DNA from: Deltaproteobacteria bacterium
Lineage (GTDB): Bacteria > Desulfobacterota > DSM-4660 > Desulfatiglandales > HGW-15
NCBI GenBank assembly: GCA_019310525.1
Contig: JAFDEE010000035.1
Location: 1-48,460, forward strand
Reading direction: 5' to 3'
Length of the DNA stretch: 48,460 nucleotides
A program made the position numbers and the translations under genes. Below the pieces are notes generated by a model. It was not told the origin of the DNA. It ran no database searches and saw only the letters and a list, made by a program, of their open reading frames with translations. This document shows, one piece after another, positions 42,811-48,460 of the stretch. The first letter of the stretch is position 1; every line of letters begins with the position of its first letter.

Positions 42811-43875
42811 TTAATAACCCGCCACTCCAAGTGCACGGCAGGCGTCAACGAGGTCCGGATGGACATAACGGCCTTCTTCTTCGATGGTCTTGCCATCGAA
42901 GACGATGGTCGGGTTGAGAACAATGCCGTCGGTGTGGGCGGCGGCCTTCCAAGTCTTCCCCATGATCTGGGCCCCCTGGGATCCGATACCCATCTCGATG
43001 CAGCCGAAGACCCTCTCGTCCTCCACGATCCGGCCGGTAACCTTGGTCACGCCGGGATTGAAGCCAAGGGAGTAATGGGCCAACCTGTACATGTTGGGGT
43101 CATTGAATCCCGCCAGCCACTTTTCAAAACGCCTGGCCTCCGGACCGCCCTCCACCTTGGTGACCACCCCCTCCTCCAGGGTCAAATGGACGGGCTCCCG
43201 GAGGATTCCCAGATCTGTCGGAGGATAGAGGGCCCCGTCGAAGGCGAGCCTGCCGTTGATCGTTTCCTCCATCGGGCACCAGGATACCTGTCCTCCCAGC
43301 ATGACGGGTTCGCCGGGTGTATCGGCCAGTTTTCCCGATTGGCGTGCCTTTCGGCCCTTGTTATAGGCCGTAAGCTCGGTACCGGCCGGGCTGTAGATTT
43401 CCACCTTGTCAGCCGACATGATCATCTCCTTCAATCGCTCCCCGAGGGCGATCAGTTTGTGGATATCCACCCGGTAAATGGTATTCACCAGCATGACGGC
43501 GTCCATGCCGGTCAGGCAGATATACCGGGCGCCGTTCTCAATGGCCTTCGAGTAAGCGTTGGACAGGAAGATCAGCCCGACGGCGAATTCGATCCAGACA
43601 TCCGCCCGGGCGATGGCCCCTGCCACCGGGGCCGGTGGCTCCTGGTATCCTTCGCTCTGGGTGGGATGGACGATGACAACCGGGACGGCCCCGGTGGCCA
43701 TGGCGGCCCTGGCCGTGGCCTGAACCACCCTCATGTCCGTACTGGTATCGGCGGTGATGACTACGTTCTCACCGGGTTTTACCAGCATTATCTGCTCCAC
43801 GAGCTTCCGGGCCCCGGCCTCCACTTCCCAGCTCAGGTATTCGTCCCTAACTTCAGTTCCAAGGGTTAATTCCAT
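42811..43875 (-). CDS. M29 aminopeptidase / NicX-like metalloenzyme
   Basis: A 354-residue protein similar to M29-type aminopeptidases and to the iron-dependent NicX ring-cleaving enzyme, which share one fold. The C-terminal text FNDPNMYRLAHYSLGFNP, then GCIEMGIGS, then HTDGIVLNPTIVFDG is typical for both groups and carries the likely Glu/His/Asp metal ligands (H281-type, E and H). In a peptide locus an aminopeptidase is more likely than ring cleavage, but I cannot decide from sequence alone. The ATG at 43875 has AAAGGAGG upstream. It is the gene before dppA in transcription order. Confidence 0.72.
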   Translation of the reverse strand: MELTLGTEVRDEYLSWEVEAGARKLVEQIMLVKPGENVVITADTSTDMRVVQATARAAMATGAVPVVIVHPTQSEGYQEPPAPVAGAIARADVWIEFAVGLIFLSNAYSKAIENGARYICLTGMDAVMLVNTIYRVDIHKLIALGERLKEMIMSADKVEIYSPAGTELTAYNKGRKARQSGKLADTPGEPVMLGGQVSWCPMEETINGRLAFDGALYPPTDLGILREPVHLTLEEGVVTKVEGGPEARRFEKWLAGFNDPNMYRLAHYSLGFNPGVTKVTGRIVEDERVFGCIEMGIGSQGAQIMGKTWKAAAHTDGIVLNPTIVFDGKTIEEEGRYVHPDLVDACRALGVAGY

Positions 43876-44167
43876 CAATAACCTCCTTCCTTTGAAAAAA
43901 CGCCCACTTTTGCCCGATTTTCCGCCTCTCTCACGGCTACGGCGTGACAAGCTGCGCTCGCTACGTTTTTCATCACCCTGTTAATGCCCAAAATAGGATT
44001 TATTCTTCAAGCAGGCGCTCCTGAGAACATCCGGAACCCTGTTTACCGTTGCCTCCGAGTTGTAATCCCTCCGGGCCCGAGGCTTGACTCTGAACAAAAT
44101 TGAACATTTTTCAAAGGTCTCGTGTTCAGGGTATCCTGGATCGGGAGGTGCGGGAATCCTGGAGGCA
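43876..44167. repeat. Composite A2-like / B-like repeat remnants
   Basis: Between the M29-like gene and the second racemase gene. CCTTTGAAAAAACGCCC near 43889 resembles an A2 left end; GCTGCGCTCGCTACGTTTTT (about 43952-43971) matches the segment before repeat B at 13987; CTGAACAAAATTGAACATTT and TTTTTCAAAGGTCTC (44106-44120) are an A2 right end. The copy looks mosaic, with pieces of A and B families joined. No gene is seen. Confidence 0.6.
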
Positions 44168-44869
44168 TCAGCGTTCCGGGACCGGCAGGGGTTCCATGAA
44201 GGCTCGCTTGCTGTGCCGGTAACCAAGATCCAGCATCAGTTCCGCCTGCTTAAGGGTCACCGGGCCGGGATCGATCACGGGAATCCCCAGGCGGTCCTCG
44301 AGCTTCGCCCGCATGTCCGGCAGGGCGCCGCAACCCAGGATCATTGCCTCGATTCCGTCTTTTCCCAGCATGTCTAAGGCCCGTTCCAGCACCCGCTCCT
44401 CGACCTTGGAAATCTGGTCGTATTCAAGTACCGGAAGATTCAAGGGCCGGATCACCGGGATGCGGTCACCCAAGCCCCGTGCGGCGATCTTGCGTCGGAT
44501 GCGATTGACCGATTGATCCAGGGTCGTGAGAATCCCAATCTTCTCGGCCAGGGTCAGGGCGAACACTTGGGAAGTTTCGCCGATGCCGAGGACCGGGATC
44601 CGGGCGATCTCACGGGAACCGGCCAGGCCGGGGTCCGAGAAGCACCAGATGATCACGGCCTGGAAACCTTCTTCCTCCGCCCCTTTCACCAGAGGCAGGA
44701 CATGGGCGGCCCCCCTGGCCTCGTCATATTCAGACTGGATCGCCTCGGGACCGTGAGCAAGGTTGCGGATTTCGACCTCTATTTTCGGCCTGAGCCAGCG
44801 CCGGGCCGCGGCCTCCACGCTTTGGTTCCACTTTTTCGTGGAGACTGGAATGATTACCCTTATTTTCAC
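44168..44869 (-). CDS. Asp/Glu/hydantoin racemase family protein (2)
   Basis: A 233-residue racemase-family protein. Cysteines likely to serve as acid/base catalysts lie in VIIWCFSDPGL and MILGCGALPDM, and the end LGIPVIDPGPVTLKQAELML is typical of hydantoin racemases. It starts 15 bases after pepD and lies upstream of the M29-like gene. It differs clearly from the first racemase at 36000 (shorter, different central segment). The substrate is unknown; conversion of amino-acid or hydantoin enantiomers is a reasonable guess. Confidence 0.83.
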   Translation of the reverse strand: MKIRVIIPVSTKKWNQSVEAAARRWLRPKIEVEIRNLAHGPEAIQSEYDEARGAAHVLPLVKGAEEEGFQAVIIWCFSDPGLAGSREIARIPVLGIGETSQVFALTLAEKIGILTTLDQSVNRIRRKIAARGLGDRIPVIRPLNLPVLEYDQISKVEERVLERALDMLGKDGIEAMILGCGALPDMRAKLEDRLGIPVIDPGPVTLKQAELMLDLGYRHSKRAFMEPLPVPER

Positions 44870-44884
44870 GGGGCCCTTCCTTTC

Positions 44885-46354
44885 TCACTCCCCCAGGTCC
44901 CGGAGAAGGGAGGTTAAAAAGGACCAGAGTTCCAGGACCGATGTGATCTCAAGGGATTCTTCCGGGGAATGGGCGTTTCGGATCGTAGCCCCCAGACTGA
45001 TGGCGTCCAGTCCCTTGAATTTGCTGCAAAGCACTCCACACTCCAGTCCGGCATGGATTGATGCAACGGTCGGCTCCCGCCCGAAGACCCTGGAGTAAAT
45101 CTTCTTCGCCCGTTGAAGGAGGGGGGAATCAGGCCGGGGTTTCCATCCGGGATAACCGACACCCGTTTCCGTCTCCCCACCGGCCAGAGTAGCGCAGGCC
45201 CGAACCGTGTCGCTGAGAGCCTCCATTTCCGAATCCACGAAGCTTCGCTGTTTGGTCCCCAGGGTCAACCGCTCCCCGGACATACCGATCGCCCCCAGGT
45301 TGGTGGAGGTTGTGACCATTTCCGGATTTTGGGGATCCCAGGAAACAGCACCTTGAGGAATTGCCATGATGAGATTGATGAGCTTCTCTTCAAAATTCAG
45401 GGTGAAAACCTTTTTCCCATCAAGGGCACCGCCCGTTTCAATCCTGATCCCTAAGTCCGGCTCGGCCTGTTGATACTCGGTTTGCAGGATTTCGGTAATT
45501 GCAGAAACAGCACTTTTTATGCTCTCCAAGCCGCTCACCGGGATCCCCCCTTCCGCTTCGGCCCGGCGGGGAATGGCGTTCAGGGAGAATCCTCCCTGAA
45601 TGGCCCCCAGTCGAAATTCGGTTGCATCACCGTACCGGATGGCGTGAAGGCCCCTTCCCAGCAGTTTGATGGCGTTGGCTCGGCCCCTGTGGATGTCCAG
45701 CCCGGAATGACCCCCTTTCAGTCCTTCCACGATCAGTTTGATCCCAAGCAGCCCGGGAGGGGCCTCCTCCCATTCCGGGACAAGGTTGATAAACGTGGAC
45801 CTGCTGCCCGCGCTTCCTATGTAAAAGGTTCGGATATCCTCGCAATCCAGATTGATGAGGATTCTTCCGGAGATCAGGTCCGGAGAGATTCCCTGGGCAC
45901 CGATAAGTCCGGTTTCCTCCCCTACAGTGAACAGGCATTCCAAGGGCCCGTGTGGATGATCTGCCGTTTCCATCAGGGCCAGTGAGACGGCCACGCCCAC
46001 ACCGTTGTCTGCACCAAGGGTGGTACCCTTGGCCTTGAGCCAGTTTCCCTCCCGCATCCATTCTATAGGATCCGTTTTGAAGTCAAAGGCAAGACCCGGT
46101 TCCTTTTCGCAGACCATGTCCAGATGGCTTTGTAGGACAACTACAGGAGAGTCCTTGGCCGGGCCCACCGGGGGTTTCAACACTACCAGGTTGCCGGCCT
46201 GATCCATCCGGTGATGCAATCCCAATCTGGAGGCCTGTTTCATGACATATTCGCGGACCTTCTCTTCTCCTCCAGAACAACGGGGGATCCGGGAAATGCG
46301 GTAGAAATGGCGCCAAAAGGCTTGCGGTTCAAGACCTTTGAGAATGGTTTCCAT
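44885..46354 (-). CDS. pepD: Cytosolic nonspecific dipeptidase (PepD, M20 family)
   Basis: A 489-residue zinc dipeptidase, close in length to E. coli PepD. The N-terminal catalytic domain shows LQSHLDMVCEK, GTTLGADNGVGVA and VGEETGLIGAQGI, which hold the metal-binding His, Asp and Glu residues, and GGHSGLDIHRGRANAIKLLGR is the lid domain region. The C-terminal VASIHAGLECGVLCSKF is also typical. The ATG at 46354 suits the family; an extension to 46426 is not needed. This is the first gene of the peptide locus. A good promoter and operator lie directly upstream. Confidence 0.93.
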   Translation of the reverse strand: METILKGLEPQAFWRHFYRISRIPRCSGGEEKVREYVMKQASRLGLHHRMDQAGNLVVLKPPVGPAKDSPVVVLQSHLDMVCEKEPGLAFDFKTDPIEWMREGNWLKAKGTTLGADNGVGVAVSLALMETADHPHGPLECLFTVGEETGLIGAQGISPDLISGRILINLDCEDIRTFYIGSAGSRSTFINLVPEWEEAPPGLLGIKLIVEGLKGGHSGLDIHRGRANAIKLLGRGLHAIRYGDATEFRLGAIQGGFSLNAIPRRAEAEGGIPVSGLESIKSAVSAITEILQTEYQQAEPDLGIRIETGGALDGKKVFTLNFEEKLINLIMAIPQGAVSWDPQNPEMVTTSTNLGAIGMSGERLTLGTKQRSFVDSEMEALSDTVRACATLAGGETETGVGYPGWKPRPDSPLLQRAKKIYSRVFGREPTVASIHAGLECGVLCSKFKGLDAISLGATIRNAHSPEESLEITSVLELWSFLTSLLRDLGE

Positions 46355-46456
46355 GGCTGGAGTCTCTCGTTTAAGAAAATACGAAGGAATGCACTTGACA
46401 GGATAGAGTCCGGGGGATCGCCCCAAAAGGGACCTGCCTACGGTACCCGGCCTAAT

Positions 46457-46467
46457 ATTGTATACAT
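46457..46467. promoter_or_regulatory. TGTATACA operator at the pepD promoter
   Basis: ATTGTATACAT with the palindromic core TGTATACA at 46459-46466. It overlaps the -10 box and likely transcription start of the pepD promoter below. A second copy lies at 46632. TTGTATACAA-type sites are typical of FCD-type GntR repressors. Confidence 0.65.
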
Positions 46468-46494
46468 GCTATATAAGGAGTCTAACCTTGTCAA
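46466..46494 (-). promoter_or_regulatory. Candidate sigma-70 promoter of the pepD-dpp operon
   Basis: On the minus strand TTGACA (46494-46489), a 17-base spacer and TAGCAT (46471-46466). The -35 is perfect; the -10 is partial. It lies about 110 bases before the pepD start and is overlapped by the TGTATACA site. Confidence 0.6.
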
Positions 46495-46631
46495 GGCTTT
46501 TTTATGAAATGGTTGCAAGGAAGGCGCATGGTAAAATAACCAAGAAATTCAAAGAGTTTTGTGATGCAGGCTGATGAAGAAATCGCCGTTCATGGCAATC
46601 GCATTGCTTTGGGAATTATGTTATCATATTT

Positions 46632-46643
46632 TTTGTATACAAA
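46632..46643. promoter_or_regulatory. TGTATACA operator upstream of the GntR gene
   Basis: TTTGTATACAAA, a perfect 12-base palindrome, between pepD and the divergent GntR gene. It may allow autoregulation of the regulator gene at 46958 and, with the copy at 46457, cooperative control of the divergent operon. Confidence 0.65.
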
Positions 46644-46667
46644 TTTTCGCCTCCTTGTTATTCTCCT

Positions 46668-46870
46668 TTTCGGGGAATGGGAGGAATCTTCGGCCTTCAG
46701 GCGAAGGCTTCAATTCGACCTTTTTTTAACATGGTTCAAGGATCCAAGGTGTTCAGGGGGTCGAGAGAGAAAAAAGGATTTGAGGTAAAATGGTTTTCCT
46801 TTGAACCCTAAACCCTTGGCCCCTCTAGATTCGAGTTGAAAAAACGTTCAATTTTGATCAAGGTCAAGGA
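46668..46870 (+). repeat. Repeat family B copy 3 with a short A2 remnant
   Basis: TTCGGGGAATGGGAGG, CGGCCTTCAGGCGAAGG and GGTTCAAGGATCCAAGG match repeat B in diverged form (to about 46825). From about 46838 GTTGAAAAAACGTTCAATTT and TCAAGGTCAAGGAATCTGAA are a reversed A2 remnant. No gene is seen between 46355 and 46957. Confidence 0.6.
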
Positions 46871-46957
46871 ATCTGAAAGAGATCCGGTATCTTCACAACC
46901 CGGGTCTTTCATCCGTTTTGCCGGGGGTGGAAACAGGAAGGGAGGCGGTTTCAAAAG

Positions 46958-47626
46958 ATGGGCCTGAAGGATAACGTGGTGGTGAGGTTGAGGGAAGCCA
47001 TTGTCAGGGGAGAGTATCGCGGTGGGGAACGTTTAAAGGAAATAGAACTTTGCAGAAGGTTCAATGTTAGCAGAACCCCTGTCCGTGAGGCCCTGAAGGA
47101 ATTGGAGCAGGAATGCCTTGTCGAGATCACCGCTCACCAGGGAGCCAGGGTCAAAGAACTGACTGTCGAGGATATCTACAATATATACGATGTGCTGATC
47201 ATGGTCGAGGGAGTCGCGAGCCGGCTTGCCTGTTCCAAAATCACATCCGAGCAGGTCCAGCGGCTCGAGGAATACCAATTCATGATCGAAAGGGCAGCGG
47301 CCACCAAGAACTACGACTTGGTGCACCAGTTGAACCACCAGTTCCACCGGACGATTGCAGAGTCTTCCGGCAATCCGTATGTCTTACAGATCTGGAACAA
47401 CTTCCGCCACCTGTCCATCCTGCTGGGGCGTTATACCCTTTCTCCCATGATCCCGGACCAGCTCCAACAGACGCTCCTCCAGCATCCTGAAATCATCGAG
47501 GCCATCAAGGCCAAGAACGCCGCCCTGGCGGAGTTTGTCGCCAGACGCCACCTGGAGACGGGAAGGGGGCTCTTGCTGCAATACGTGCAGAAGTTGCGGG
47601 AGCAGCACCGAATCCGGGGCGAGTAG
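46958..47626 (+). CDS. GntR-family regulator, FCD type, of the peptide locus
   Basis: A 222-residue regulator divergent from pepD. The winged-helix domain (VVRLREAIVRGEYRGGERLKEIELCRRFNVSRTPVREALKELEQECLV, about residues 8-55) is standard. The FCD domain has VYDVLIMVEGVASRLA-type text, the metal-binding HQFHRTIAESSGNP, and RRHLETGR near the C-terminus. Two TGTATACA palindromes in the 600-base control region are the best candidates for its binding sites. It probably represses the pepD-dpp operon until an amino acid, peptide or related acid binds. The ATG at 46958 has GGGAGGCGG upstream. Confidence 0.9.
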   Translation: MGLKDNVVVRLREAIVRGEYRGGERLKEIELCRRFNVSRTPVREALKELEQECLVEITAHQGARVKELTVEDIYNIYDVLIMVEGVASRLACSKITSEQVQRLEEYQFMIERAAATKNYDLVHQLNHQFHRTIAESSGNPYVLQIWNNFRHLSILLGRYTLSPMIPDQLQQTLLQHPEIIEAIKAKNAALAEFVARRHLETGRGLLLQYVQKLREQHRIRGE

Positions 47627-47670
47627 AAAGCAAATAAGGCTCCTTATGAAAATTTGTGGGTGGCTTTTTA

Positions 47671-47820
47671 ATGTCCCATTCCGGGAATGGGAGAACCTTG
47701 GGCCTTCAGGCGAAGACTTTAGCTCGATTGTTTTATAATAGGGTTCAAGGATCCAAGGGGTCCAGGGTTCGAGTGAGAAATCGGAATTTAAGGGGAAATG
47801 ATTTTCACTTGACCCCTTGG
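47671..47820 (+). repeat. Repeat family B copy 4
   Basis: ATGTCCCATTCCGGGAATGG, CTTGGGCCTTCAGGCGAAG, GGTTCAAGGATCCAAGGGG and CAGGGTTCGAGTGAGAAATC; the cleanest full copy of the B family. Between 47627 and 48024 no gene is seen. Confidence 0.7.
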
Positions 47821-48025
47821 CCCATAAAGTTATCCAGCTTCAGCCGATAGTAGTTTGATTTGGGTTCAATACTGGCTTCTGAAGGGCCGCTGGCGCCTTT
47901 TCTTTCGTTCGGAGGCTCCCGGAAAAGATCCCCGAGCCCCCGCCTCAAGTAAATTCAAGGGGGGCAACGAGTCGAAGGGCCTAAGAGTTTTACATAGAAC
48001 CATCGTCCGCACCACCGGGAGAAGG

Positions 48026-48223
48026 GGCGTGGAGATCTTTTCGGAAGTGACCTGTTGGGAGGCCTTCGTTATTTCAGGGGGTTAGGGATGGGGGAAACCC
48101 CGGCTCCCGCTTGTAAAAGCGGGAGATCGGCGGAGGGGGCAGAACTCCCCCGTCCCTAACCCCTTGAAATAACCAGGCCGTGAGACTCGGGAACGAGGAA
48201 AAGATCTCCATGCCCCTTCGATC
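48026..48223. repeat. Long fold-back element, two-tier inverted repeat
   Basis: Inner arms GTTATTTCAGGGGGTTAGGG (48068-48087, continuing GATGGGGG) and CCCCCGTCCCTAACCCCTTG (to 48174, ending AAATAAC) pair almost perfectly. Outer arms CGTGGAGATCTTTTC and GAAAAGATCTCCATG pair as well, so nearly 200 bases can fold back on themselves. A small hairpin TCCCGCTTGTAAAAGCGGGA lies in the centre. No coding frame. It is directly followed by an A1 element. Confidence 0.6.
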
Positions 48224-48230
48224 TAAGCTA

Positions 48231-48372
48231 GTGTCCATCCATAAATGGCCCTTTTCCCCAATCTCTGCGTCAGGCTCAGATTTTAATCCTCGAAATACTT
48301 TAATGTATTCCTGTGGTTAAAATCTTCGCCTTCCTTGACCTTGAACAAAATTGCCTATTTATGGATGGACAC
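48231..48372 (+). repeat. A1 element, TAAGCTA flanks
   Basis: Begins GTGTCCATCCATAAATGGCC and ends ATTTATGGATGGACAC, 142 bases with the family core. Flanks are TAAGCTA on both sides (48224-48230 and 48373-48379). Confidence 0.85.
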
Positions 48373-48379
48373 TAAGCTA

Positions 48380-48460
48380 ACATTCCCGCTATAATTCTGG
48401 CGGGCAAGCACTGCCTATTTTGGCTCTTTCGCTCTCCCTGCCAGAATTATAGCGGGAATG
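48380..48460. repeat. Inverted repeat at the window end
   Basis: CATTCCCGCTATAATTCTGG near 48380 is repeated in reverse complement as CCAGAATTATAGCGGGAATG at the end of the window, enclosing about 40 bases. It may continue beyond the window. It could be another small element or a transcription terminator. Confidence 0.5.

Noticed and set aside
47760-47790. TTCGAGTGAGAAATC resembling a tRNA T-arm
   Set aside because: It is part of repeat family B, present in several copies, and no acceptor or anticodon arm is found.
48026-48223. CRISPR array at the repeat-rich right end
   Set aside because: The repeats are inverted arms of single elements, not regularly spaced direct repeats.

Overview
The window reads as a piece of chromosome from an anaerobic Gram-negative bacterium, most likely a Desulfobacterota (deltaproteobacterial) sulfate reducer or syntroph. 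This is inferred from gene content: a tungsten-type aldehyde:ferredoxin oxidoreductase with its own sulfur-carrier genes, a CooC-like CODH maturation ATPase, a reductive-dehalogenase-like Fe-S protein, a DsrE-family protein that appears to contain selenocysteine, KdsB (so lipopolysaccharide), a sigma-54 response regulator and TRAP and Dpp uptake systems. There is no rRNA, no recognisable tRNA, no CRISPR array and no intact transposase.

Layout. 1-7.8 kb: housekeeping genes (TrmN6-like methyltransferase, DUF721 protein, HflK/HflC pair, tandem-ACT protein), then a minus-strand cluster FmdB-like / zinc ribbon / queD / kdsB / recJ. 8-14 kb: RdhA-like protein, FadR-type regulator and a complete TRAP transporter (dctP, dctQ, dctM). 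14.3-21 kb: YfiH-type protein, a large SRP RNA with an Alu domain, HU, cmk, ribosomal protein S1, sppA and a YrdC/Sua5 protein. 21.2-25 kb: prepilin peptidase and a two-component pair with a sigma-54 activator. 24.9-29.1 kb: ComB-like phosphatase, ThiF-like E1, two beta-grasp sulfur carriers and, divergently, the AOR. 30-36 kb: PilZ-like protein, asnS, serC, cooC-like ATPase, a CysQ/HAL2-type phosphatase and the DsrE-like selenoprotein candidate. 36-47.6 kb: one long minus-strand peptide uptake and degradation locus (pepD, racemase, M29/NicX-like enzyme, dppABCDF, second racemase), with a divergent GntR/FCD regulator and two TGTATACA palindromes in the control region.

The two most striking signals are these. 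(1) The DsrE-like gene at 35614-35964 has an in-frame TGA in a U-x-x-C position, followed at the right distance by a small hairpin with an AGGTT loop, which is the form of a bacterial SECIS element. (2) Nearly every long intergenic region carries members of three or four families of short non-coding repeats with terminal inverted repeats, several with target-site duplications and some nested inside one another. One copy sits inside another repeat with a clean 6-bp duplication. These look like MITE-type elements and account for most of the otherwise gene-free DNA.

Functional picture. The locus at 36-47 kb would import oligopeptides, hydrolyse them (PepD, M29-like enzyme) and possibly interconvert D/L products (two Asp/Glu/hydantoin racemase-family proteins) under GntR control. 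The AOR cluster would oxidise aldehydes to acids with ferredoxin and supplies its own pterin-sulfur chemistry. The TRAP system with the upstream FadR-like regulator would import an organic acid. All assignments come from reading the sequence and recognising families; no searches were run.
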